DNA from: Alitta virens
Lineage: Eukaryota > Annelida > Polychaeta > Phyllodocida > Nereididae
Assembly: GCA_932294295.1 (NCBI GenBank)
Contig: OW028575.1
Coordinates: forward strand, 14,636,058 to 14,700,057
Length of the DNA: 64,000 bases
Direction: 5' to 3'
The notes beneath the pieces were generated by a model. That model had not been told where the DNA came from, did not search any database, and saw only the letters and a list, made by a program, of their open reading frames with translations. Of the stretch, positions 1 through 12,700 are shown in pieces. Made by a program: the position numbers and the translations under genes. Every line of letters starts with the position of its first letter. Positions within the stretch are counted from its first letter, which is position 1.

Positions 1-468
1 GGAATATGTATAGTTTAGAATAACAAGTCTTTAGCTGGATTTCAAGAGATTTGTGTGTAAGTCCCATGCATTTGCGCGCGTCTCATGCATTTGCGTATGT
101 CCCAATTACTTAATATCCCATTTGGCTTATGGATTGTCATTGCATCATAGTAATATTACTATGACATTGATGAATGTATGTAAATTTGGCAAACTCATTT
201 CCTTGGGTAATTGAATTGCACAACATCATGGCCAACCCAGTTAGTCACTAGGTAGACACAAAGCGAGTAAAATGCAGTTCCACACAATGTCTTTTTATAT
301 AATGCCAAGTCTGTTTTAGTTTATATTATGCAGATCAGTTTTGGATTTCTTGATATTTGCGCAAAAAGCAAAGTCTTCAGTTAAAACCATCCGTAGTTTG
401 AGAAAATTTCAGGCAAGCAAACCCTGTATTAGTCAACGATAAATTATCCATGGTGTGAAGTTATTTCT
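1..468 (-). other. 3' flank or 3' UTR of the Ig/DB/FN3 gene
   Basis: Sequence past the stop codon. No canonical AATAAA was found in this orientation by eye, so the transcript may end beyond the window edge or use a variant signal. A short repeated phrase, catgcatttgcg, occurs twice near 66-97. Confidence 0.4.
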
Positions 469-756
469 TTATGAAGGAGATGCCCCATGTGGTCCATCGA
501 GAGACACACCCGTAGAATCAATGCTGTGATTAGAATAACCATCATATGGTATGTATCCATTAGTTGATGATGTCACCCCGTTGTAAGGCAAAGGTTCTGA
601 TGGGGTTAACGTGGAATAACCTTGGTCACTGCTATCATCGTTAATTGACCCTTTACTGCTGGGGGATGACGCTGCTGACCCCTCGACAGTGGTGATTTTA
701 GTAATGCCGTTTTGCACTGGCGCATCCTCCGTGCCATAATTAGGAATACCAGTAAC
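469..756 (-). CDS. Coding exon 35: cytoplasmic C-terminus and stop
   Basis: Encodes 95 residues and TAA. It is rich in Ser, Thr, Gly and Tyr, without a folded domain. Tyrosine motifs include NYG, YIPYDGY and YSNH (a Y-x-N pattern). The end (GASPS) is not a class I PDZ ligand. Acceptor TTTCAG, phase 0. Confidence 0.88.
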   Translation of the reverse strand, partial: VTGIPNYGTEDAPVQNGITKITTVEGSAASSPSSKGSINDDSSDQGYSTLTPSEPLPYNGVTSSTNGYIPYDGYSNHSIDSTGVSLDGPHGASPS

Positions 757-3700
757 CTGAAATAATGGCAAAGAAATCTAGTACACAAGAATCATGATTT
801 GTTGTAAACCACTACATTAGACTGATTACCAGTTCCTACATGAGAGATGTTAATTGATTTGATACAGGTCCACCCAAACCTAGCAGTCACTCTTGTTATC
901 GTTATTTAATCAGCCCAAAGCACACATCTAACTTTTAAATATTGTCATCACGTAAAATATGGACAGGCAAACAGTACAGTATCTTTAGCAATTAGAAATA
1001 AGTTTCATTAAACTAATTTTGAACTTTCTGAAGCATACTTGACAAAGCACTGGAAAATAAATCCAGCCATTTAAATGACCTACATTCATCAAAACACTTC
1101 AAATATTTGCTGATGGTAAATTTAATTGGACTGATTTGTTAATTGGTTTTTCAACATACCCTAGCTTCAGTGGTAGCATATCCAGGGTTTTCAAATGACA
1201 CAGATTCTTTATAAGTTGGTGCTTTGGTTTTTCGACGCATAAAGAAAATGAACAATCCAACAGCAACTGCAGCCACTAACACGGCAAATAAAACACCCAG
1301 AACAAGAGGGATTTGGTTGTCTGAAAATATAGCAAAAAGATTGTAGATTAAGCCATCTTTGTTCATATGATACAAAGGCATTACAAAATTCAATTTTGCA
1401 AATTGAATACTTAAAAAAAAAACTTACCTCGAGATTTATGCGCCGCTAGTTTAGGTAGCACTGAAAAGAAGACAAAAACCAAATGAAAAAGATTATCACT
1501 TGTTAAGTCCTACAATGCCATTACCACTATATTAAAAAGGCATCCACTGAAAAGTGATAGAATGTCCACAAAAGTTACCTAACTCTTATTTTCTATGTAA
1601 AGTAATTACATTAGAATGTTTTATGCACACAAACTTTTAATATAACTGCAACATATACAGCAACAATTTTCAGACGTAGCAGTAAATTAAATGTACACAT
1701 GCATGAACGTTCAGAAAATCTTACCTTGAGTTTCTATAGCAATTACATTAGAGCGACCGGATTCCCTATTCTTAGAAAGAGCAGTGAGATAAATCTCATA
1801 CTTCATGCCTGGCATTAAAGTCTCCATATAAACACTAGTGTTTGATCCAGGAGTCGTGAACTGAAAGATGAAAAGGTCAGTTATGAAACACCTCCTCAGA
1901 GGCAACTCAACATTGTTCAGAAAGTCCACTCCAATCTCAGTTCCGATGATTACTTACATTAATATAATTACTCCATCCATGGGCTCTGTAGAAAATTCTA
2001 TACTGCTGGACAGACCCAGGAAAACGACGAGGAACGTCCCAATCCAGTCTAACTCTGACGTATGAGATGACAAATCCTCGCAGTCTTTCGGGTGGACTCA
2101 TCATCATTTCTGTTAATTTGATGAAGAAATTTAGCACAGACAGAAAAAAACAACAACAAAAAACGAGAGACACTTTGTGGATGAAATAAAGAAAATGACA
2201 ATACTTAATACAAACTATGAGACATAATAATTTATAATAATACATTATTGTTTGAATATTTCCTATTATATCACATATTCATTGGTAATTTCTTTATTAT
2301 ATTACATGCATTATTATATTACTTTTCTTCAGTATATTGCATCATTGTTTCAATGTTTGTTCACAATATAACTTTATTTTGTAAGAGCAAATACGCCGTT
2401 TGGTGTCGCTCACCACATATAAAATCTGGTAATGGAATTGAATTCAATTGAATAACATACCACTAGTATTAAGTGTGACCTGATTGCTTAACCCACTGCT
2501 GCCATAATGATTGGATGCTGTGGCATAGATGAGGTATGTTGTAGCACCACCAATACCACTCAAGAGTGTAGACCTTTTGTTTGCCGCCTGTCATAACAAT
2601 ATCAGAGCTTGAGTACAATAAATACACAAATTGATTGATGTGGGGCTGTGACCAAACCAGATACAGCACAGTGGGATGATATCATAATATCTTAAACTAT
2701 GAAATACAGCCAAAATATTGAGGCCACATATTTGGTGGCCATCTTAATATATCTCAAAGTGCTCAAGTGTGCTGACCAGAAACCCATCAAATCCATAATC
2801 AGCACCCCAAAATACCCAAGAGTCAATGAAAAAATCTTAGTTATACAACGTGCATTACAGTTCTTCCACTTATCTACTGGACCATCATCCTTGTTACAAA
2901 AATTATGTCATCAGGGATATCTGGCGGCACTCTGGTTAAAAGTGGTCATTTGAGCATGAGTGCACCAAATGTTATATCACCAATGTACAAACCTCAGTTT
3001 TATTTAGGACTATTCCAGTCTTCAAATTCTTGTAGAAGATGTTATACTGTTGAACTGTTTCCGCATTCAAATCAGGAAGTTGCCATCGTACTTGAATGTA
3101 GCCGTCTAAGTTCTGTTCTGCTCTAACCATTCTTGGTGCTGATGGCATTTTCGCTGCAAGAAATTGTAAATGGTCATTGAATTGGATAATTAGTATGTAT
3201 ACAGACAAACCTGCCACAAGAATGATTGATTTTAACAGCCACCTGGATAGAACGGCCATTCGCTGTAAACGGCCACTATATGGCCACTCCCGGGGACTGA
3301 ATTTCCATTTTAATATTATATACCTCCATTAAGCATTCACCTGTCTTATTAAGCAGTCACCTGTCTTAAACGGTATAATTTTTTAAATACTTTGGGTGGC
3401 TGCTTAACACAAGTTTGACTGTGCATTAATTTGCAAAAGACTCGTTCACTGTATTTCTCAATTGTCAATTAATTGTGTGGTTAAAACATAAATCTTTGTG
3501 TGTAATCGTATGAAAGGTAGTATTTTAATTACTATAATTGTAACTTACGTCATGGAATATGTAAAATAATTCTTACCATGTCCCTCCTCCATGCACTCAA
3601 TGATGTCCTTGATGTATTCCACACAGACAAATAGGCTGACTGTCAGGTTGCTGACAATTCCTGAACAAACGGGCAAACAAGGCTCTGGCACATTTCTTCT

Positions 3701-6700
3701 TTGACAGCATGTGGAGTGATCTCTGCCATCTGAAATTTAAAGTACCATAACTGTAACCTCATGTGACACGAAAAATACAATGATCAGTAGTTGAAGATGG
3801 CATTTCTGAAGTGGTGAAATGGTTAATGATCTGCGTGCATTCTACAAGTCATTCAGCAAATGACATTTTAAGTTCTCGAAGTAACAATTTGGAATTTTGT
3901 CTAATGTCTCAATGCTACTCAGTGGTCTGAAGCTTAGCCAGCATTACCCCCTGCAAGAGGCAGATATAATGAAGAAATTATAAGGCTTTGAGGCCACACC
4001 TACAGTAAAACTTGAAAAACCAACCCATAGAGCTACATAATGTTTTTTAAAAGTAAGTCATGTTCCCGATAACCGACCGTAATGCACTATTTAAGTAGGC
4101 ACAGGGCTCTAATATCACACTTACCAGCAGCACAGGCAGCAAATTTAGGCAAGTCCATCGTACACAAGAGAGGGTCAGGCAAAGCATAGACCAGGCTAAC
4201 ATCAATATCAAAAGTACAGGCCACCAGACACTGAGGGTGGACTCCTTGCTCCATGCAGCAACCTACGAAAGATGTGATGCGTTTAATAATCAGAATGCAT
4301 ACTAATCAACACTTGTAACAATGGAAATATTTAATAACCAATTCAGGCACAGTTTTTAAAAGAAACAACTTATGATGACAACATAACTTGAATTAAATTA
4401 TAAGCAATGCCAAAATACACATACAATCACAGTGTTAATTTTTTTTCAAATGTTGTGTTAAAGTGAATTTACTGTGGGTTTTCAGAATAATCATACAGGT
4501 TATGCTGGGTGATTACAAACTGCAAATCGTAAATAAAGTAGTAAAACGAGTACTTACTGGTGACATTTGGTACAATTGGGGCTGGCACAAAAGGTGGTGG
4601 AGTTGCCGTCATGTCAGCTAAAAAAGATAAATTAATTTTACAGACCATACCTCAAAATTAGATTCAACAAAATCTCTATTTGCAATTAAGTGGCACAACA
4701 TGACAGTATACAATGTATTTGTCACCTTAGGGCAACATTTTTCCTTAAGTGGTCATATTTCAAAAAAATAATTTTTGCATTCAAGACATACACAATATTA
4801 GCAAGAACTCACTGGTCACAGTAATGGTTGCAGAGTCATCACCATAATTGTTCCAGCCATGGCATTCATAATTTCCAGCATCCGAAGATACAACATTATT
4901 GATCTCCAGAAAAGCATTTATGATACCTTCGCTTTCCACATCTTTTGTCCATGCGTTCATTCTTGATTCTGGAGAGAGAAGACAAAAACTGTAAAAAGCA
5001 TGATAGATAGCATGAGACTTACTAAACTGTACCCTAAAAACAACTGTACCTTAAAAACTACTTTGCTTGATAAGGGAATTTTTTAGGATAAAACTATTGA
5101 AATACAATCAACAGACTTGGTATTATAATTATCAAAAGGCGATGAAGCAAGTATGTGCATCGAGCATACCAGTGCTGTAATACCGCAGTCTGATGACTGC
5201 AAATTTTGCAGTGACCTTACCAGGTGACCATGGGTCCAGGAAGATACCATCCTTTTGCCAGTTGATGGTTGAGATGTTGGGGTAACCTGTGAAGAGGCAG
5301 ACCAGATGAGCGCTCAGGCCTCTGCTTGCTTGGACATAGACCATCTCTTCTTGAGCTTTTACTTCTGGTGTATCTGCAAAAATGAACAAAAAGGTGAGTA
5401 AACATTATAACGTCCAACTATACAGTTAATTCACAATTTCAACCACAATGGAACTTATCACATAATATGATTGGTGGTGTACAGAAGTGAAATGAAGTTT
5501 TCCAAGACCAGATACATTTTGTATCCTCCTAACTCAAATTAGAAAGTTATTTGGAATCACATTGTGTTCATATAATGGGGGGAGTAGAACAATGTATTTC
5601 CACGAGTGTTTTGCATCTCACCTAAACCCAAATTATCATTATAGCATATTTCATACTTAACTTGGAAACTCTAGAGGATATCATGTGAGTTCAGGACTCC
5701 CATTAGCTACCATGAGCTGAAGGACTGCCTTAGCCAAATGGGAGTCCTGGATTCACATGACATAATCTGGAGTTTAGTTCCCAAGTCCATGAAATCTGCT
5801 GTAAATATCATCAATAAGTAGTTTTCATCAACCACAAAATAAAAATTCAAAAAGTCACTTACACTGAACCTTCAAATAAACACTCGCTGAGGAACGACCG
5901 AACCCGTTGTCAGCAACACACGTATAATGCCCCGTGGCTGCTCGGCTGATGGACTGGAAGTGTAATGTAGTAGCGTTGGAGCGTTCATCATTGGCTGTGA
6001 CCCAGTAAATTGAAGGGAAGGGCTCTCCACCAGCCAGACACACCAACTGAACCATGCTGCCCTCTCTTAGATAACCTGGAGGTCGCTGGATGACTTGCAC
6101 TGTTGGCCGGTCTGGAGAATATGCAAGAAAAGTATACTTGTAGTTTCTAGTATCAATACAAATCAGGGTTATTCTTTCTATTATCATTTTGAGGGTTAAA
6201 ATTATTTGAGGTACAAGGCAAAATCTTTTAAAGAGATTCTTGACTTTGCTGGATAAAGATGCATCAGCCATAGAGAAAGGAGCGACCAATTATGTCATAT
6301 TAATTTAGTTTAATTTCATAGCTGTCTTCAGAAATGCAAAGCAGACCATTTTCCTGAAAGCTTATCAGTGTAACTTACTTTCTTCTAGGGTCCCAACGGT
6401 CATCATGGCACTGGGTTGACTTGATCCAAACTTGTTCACAGCGATAACGAATGCAGTGTGGAATGTACTTGGTGTAAGGCCGGACAGCGTGAGAGGACTG
6501 GACACATTCTGAAAATGAATGGCATCGACTGCTTAGAAATTGTAACATCAATGCTTATACACTAATCTTATGGACTTTAAAGATTGGAAATAGTTTTTAT
6601 TTTTCTCAAAATCATTAATCCCACTCACCTCTTTCACACTATAAGTTTGAGAATACTGATTGCTGAAGTAGAAATTGTACCAGACCCCTTCACTATTTTT

Positions 6701-9700
6701 AAGCGGTGGTTTCCATGAGAATGTCATTGACCTCGCTAGGACTTCTTCAAGGGTCAGTCTTTCAGGAGGTGAAGGCAAAGTTTCTGAAATGTTCAAACAT
6801 TACATGATTACATATGATATAAATCGGTCAAATTACGAACAGAGCTTAATCTGTTTTTTCTTAAGGGAAAGATGAAAACTTGCAAAAAACAGTACTAATC
6901 TCTAAAGAAACTAAATGCACACAACACTCACCATATCCCTCTCGCAAACAAGTGAGGATCTGAGGTATAAAGGGGAGACACATAAGACTGGAGATGTGAG
7001 CGGTCACCAAACGCCCTTCGCAGAGACCGAGGCAGTCAGTGGGCACGCCATACCGCAGGCAGCACCTTTTGTGGTCTCTCTTGTCTGAAAATGGCCAAAA
7101 TACAATGGTTATCTACACTAGAATTAAAACAAGAGTATGATGTTATTGTGACTCATAACTCATCTGTCTTCATGCCATAAAAATAACAAGCTTCATGCTA
7201 TAAAAATAACAAGCACAATCAGTCAAACTGATGACTTTTTGACAACAATTTGACATTTATTTTGTCGCAGGGTAATCATATCTATAAGTGAGCACAAAGT
7301 CAGCAACAAAAATTCAATTTTATAACAAATTGACTTTACCTGCACTGCAAGTTAGAAGCTTCTGCAGTTCAGATGTGCACTGATTAATATGGACCATCTT
7401 CCGTCCATCACAGGCTTCTTGGCAAGTAGAGCTCACTCCAGATGACACACAACATTCTGAAACAGATGTTAATGGCATTGAGATCACCAGTTATTACTAT
7501 GATAAAACAAGCATTCACAAACATTCAAAGCCGAAAATACTGAGGATTTAATTGATTAAATTATAAGAAATATCTCAAAATTAGATTTCGACACATGTCC
7601 ATTGCTATATATATACGCATTTTTCATCTTAGTAGAACAGAGCAATTTAAAGCCATATTATCATGCAAAGAACCTAAACTGATACATGCACTAGGTGATT
7701 TCCTTAATAAAGTTTAATAGTTGACTTAAAAAATAAATAAATAAAATAATAAAAATTAAAAACAAAACATAACCTCATCTAACTGAGCTCCCTAACATTA
7801 CCACGTACCGACTGCAATACAAGCGACACCACCCCAGAACTCTGGAACAGTTGTCACCATGACATTTTTTTTGTACTATTATCGATTAACTGGGACCAGA
7901 AACTATTACTCAATCACTTAGTTACTTATTCAATTGATGTATATATATTTAGCTTTATCTTCACCATTCATCAATTTTCTGATCATGTATATATTTTATG
8001 TTATGCTATCATTTCACAACCAGTATTGTTCTGATACTGAAATTGCATGTATTGTTAAAATTGTAGTTGTTAAATTTGTAGTATTTGTTTATTGTGTATG
8101 ACGAATGTATCTAACCATGATTCCAAAACATCAATAAAACATTATATATATATATATATATATATAATCTGCTAAACTGCAACAGTATTATTATGACAAG
8201 TAATCAACTTGGCCTGTGTCCATGTTGTATAACATATTTTTGGACTTGTCAATAAAGATTTTTGTGTATCATATTGTGTTGTACCAAAGGAAATTAAATA
8301 AATTCACACAAATATCAAACAATTCATTACCGGACACATTGCCAGGAGTAGTAAAGTTCAAATCTGGTAAAAGAGGTGGATTATCAGGCTTCGCAGGATA
8401 GGTAAAAGTTCCCACAGTGACTGACGGTAAACTGGTGCCATGGGCAGAATGAGCGAGTAATTGGAAAGAATACCTCTTCCCTGGTTCCAGATTTTGTATA
8501 ATGTAGTTCGTTCTGACCCCAATTTCAAGCTGAAAGGTACAAATGAATTGTAATTAAGAAAGACATCATATGGTTGCAGCCAGTCTAATGCCTTTTAAGA
8601 CATGAAACTTGACTTGACATACTGTTGGTCAGGAGCTACTTGTACTTATCTGAGCAATAGGATTTTTTTAGTACAATCAATTAAGAGTCCAACGGAAAAT
8701 TTTACGTTATGCCTACATGAGAACTTAAAATTTACAATACAGAGTGCTCTGTTGTAGTACCATGAGGTATTACCGTGATCTTTTAATTACCACTAGATGG
8801 CGTACAGTGACCGATTGTAACTCATAGACTTGGAAAATAAACTACAGAGAATGTCATGTCAATTCAGGACTCCCCATTAGTTGAGGCAGTCCCCAAGCCA
8901 ATGGGAGTCCTGGATTCACATGACATCCCCTGGAGTTTAGTTTCCAAGACATATGAAATCGCTGTAAGACAGGCTACTGCGGACGTATCAAGTAAACATT
9001 AAGTCCGAATGTTGCCATAACAACATAAAAGCAGGATTTTTCACATGAAAACAAACAAAGAACTCAAACCTAACCAAGAATGAAATCTCAGGAGGAAGTA
9101 TGAACCTCAAAACTTACAACTTTATAATCATAAGGAGATCCTGAAACTTTGTACTGAAGCAGATATCCCCTGAGCCCTCCATCAGGTATGTGGCGAGGAC
9201 TTCTCCACACAATGCTTACAGAATGTGTCGTCTTATTGACTATTGTAATGTGAGTGGGCTCACTTGGGAGCTTGCCTGAAAGTAAGATGCAAATTGGATT
9301 AAGCTTGACATCACATTTAATCCTTGTTGGACCTAACGTCTCAGTGCATAACACAAGTAAAGGCATAAGAGTATCATGTATTTATTTACACTGCAATTAT
9401 CCAACCACTGATTGGTTTGCAAGTCTTAAGAAAATCATCTACATCTGTATCTAAAATGTTTTTTTTTACATTATATACATGATCATATAAATATATGTAT
9501 ACCGATCATCAAAGAATCTACATGTTTAACAGAATGCCATTCTTGGCATGCGAGGGTGCTACACGCAAGAGTTGTATAATTGACTTGCGATAAAGTAATT
9601 CAATGGCAATGTTACAAAGTCTACAACAGAAACAACCTTGCATCATGTATGCCTTCATAACAGATGACGCTGCACATAGAAATGTAAGAAATCCTGACAC

Positions 9701-12700
9701 TGACTCACCGATTCCCTCTTGCATGCACTCTATGATACTGGAAGACTGGTAGACACAGTCAATGTGGTCAAAATTGAAGAGAAATGACTCTGCCATTTCG
9801 TGAGTGAAGGCACAGAATGGAAGACATTTTGGCATGACCCCCCGACGACTGCAGCAACGAGAATGGTTACGATTATCTGCCCCACAACTGAGGAATTTGC
9901 CAAGATCAGCTTGGCACCCTAACAGTTGATAAGCAGGGACAGCTGAAAGGTCTGTGGTGTAGTTGCACAAGAACTGACAATTGGGGATGACACCCTTGGC
10001 AGCACAGCATTCTGGAACAAGATGAGGACACTTTATTTTAGGCACAATTCACTGCACTGAAGTTATAGTGAAAGCCACCAAATAATAGCTTGCTAATGGT
10101 TTTGCTAAATTCTGCCCATAATTTTAATGAATCATTTGTATCATGAAAGTACATCATGAAGCATTCAACTAATTGTCACTTTTGTTTTAAAATATTTCAA
10201 GGTCACCAAAATTAGCAACTACATCGACAATGACATTTTCTCATTGATCAGCAATATGATAACAAGCAGATGACTACTGAGATGTCTGGTGATGAGTTTA
10301 TTGATAAGTATATGCTATGGATATAATGATATAAGATCCTGAATCCATTTAAAATCTATACCATATGGTATGTAATGAATAAGTACAGTACAGTATTACT
10401 CAACACGAGTCACAACTTCCTGTCATATCTCAAACGTTATTAGCTATTATAGTTATGGAGCACTACAATAACAGTGATCACCATCACCATGACAGTGACA
10501 TTAGTCTGTCCGTCTTCCTGTTCATAAGATCTATATTGGCATCAGACCCACCCAGCTTCAGATAAACAGCAAACTCTCCTTGATGTTAGTCTCTCAGGCT
10601 GGGATGGGTTGATGGTGTCGCTTACAACAGCCCAACTAAGGATGATCAATCCATCTCGGAGTAATCAAAAGGATCACTCGAGGGACTATAAATCAACAAT
10701 TCATCCTTGAGTAGATTAGTTTACAGGATGACAGGGAATATATTAGCATACCTGGGAATATATTAGCATACCTGGGAAGCTTTGGGGTGGAGTTTGAACT
10801 TGCCAGGTTGGTGTGGTAAACGGCAGGACAGACTCTGTTGTAAAAAAATAAATAAGTATTAAAAGAGTAAGTAATAAAGTTACGTAAGGGACGCTCATGA
10901 AAGTTTATGATCCATAAGAATATGCGTAACCATCCCAACATCATCAAACAAGCGCAATATCCAAATACATTACTTTTTCTCATTTAGGACACATCAAAGT
11001 CATTTTACAGCATGATAGAAGTATTTTTATGGTTCAGATCAATAGCAGTAAAGTCACCAAGGACGTACCATACTCGAAGTAAGTGAGTGCCACCAGGGAT
11101 GTGCTTGGCAAGCTGGAGCCTTGCGTTCCTATGGAGGAGACTTTCACTTCATATCTCGTTCCAGGGCGAAGATTTTCTATTGACAGACTCGTTCTGTTGG
11201 TTTGTTTCTGGAAGTTATTGATGTACACAATAGTATTTACAAGTAAGTACCATTACATTAAGAACACTCTTGCTGTAATTAGATAAAGATTTGTATTTTA
11301 AAATGAACTATATGTCCAACATATTTGCATTTCACTCAAATGAAAAAGAAATTGTTGAGTTAAGTTGTCCAATATTGATTGTTGGTCACAACAGTGAGGT
11401 GGTCATAAGCTGAATGCCTATTATCTAAAGTCCATCAATTGATAATCATAAGGTTACCTAAAAAAACTGACAATTAACAAAAGTGCAGTGTGGCGCTATG
11501 ATTGATTTTCATCAATTTGCAACACATACTTTAATGCAAATAGTATATAAAACCACAATTGTTCTATCTAATAATGCTTCATCAAATAATTGCTTTCTAA
11601 TTTTATCATAGATCATTAGGCCTGGTATTTACCTGTATGAAGTCAATTTGTCCCTCTTCTCGGTATGACACCATGTAGAGTTTCACAGGATCTTGAGATG
11701 CCGAAGGAGGACGCCATCGCACTGTCAAAGCCGAGCCTGTGACTTTATCTAGTTCGACATCTATTGGTGGACCAGGTAGAATTCCTAATAACACAATAAG
11801 AAAAAAGTCAGGCAATGGCCGATTTTCAAGATATTTCTGACAATATTACAACTGTTTTGTATCTACTTTCTTAAAAATGGTTTCATGATCAAAGCCTAGA
11901 TAATTCTAGTGGACCAATGTAGCAATTTTAAAACAATGATAGTGATGCCATGTAAAAAAAGTTTTTAATTAACTATATATCCAGTTAGCACTTTGTGATA
12001 CGGAAACAAAATTATTTCGTGACATCACCACTGTTCAGAAATGTGCATTGTATTAACTGTAGATATGGTTTTGTGACATCATCAAACAATTGGACATGGT
12101 CCATTTGAAATGATAGAACATGTAAAAATCATTAAAATATCAATTGATACCAAGGAATTCGTAACAGTGGAATGGCCTAAGTTGGTTGGCTGTTTCATCC
12201 TTCATCTCATTGCCATGGTCCCTGCCTGTCCTAATTAGCCCAACAGGTGCAAAAATACAGTATGTAAAGCCCTAATCTATCACCATATCCTATGCACTAC
12301 ATATGGAACACAGCTAATAGCTATATACTCTGCATGGTGATCAAGAGGTTGGAGTTACATGTATTTACCTTTGCCTTCCTCAAAGCAGCTCACTATCGTC
12401 CTCATGTAGACCGTAAGGCAGTCGATCTGAGTGAAGTTACGAGGCACTTTGCCTTCGCAAATATCATGACATCTTGATGGAATATTCCTCCTCATACAGC
12501 ACTGGGTATGGTTTCTTTCATCTGGAGAGCAAAACGCCATATCAAGAGTCATACAGGGAAATGATTTTCGGATCAAACTACACAAAGTTCACGTAAAGAT
12601 TGCTGTTCCTTGCCAATATGCATAATACTTTGACGCGCTGCAAAAACATCTGCCACAACCTTTTCATTCCCACACAATTCATGTATATTTGATACTTACA

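Noticed and set aside
9518..9708. Open frame continuing past DB3 for about 60 residues
   Set aside because: A strong GTGAGT donor ends the DB module at 9709 in phase 1, exactly matching the next FN3 exon. The extension has no domain features.
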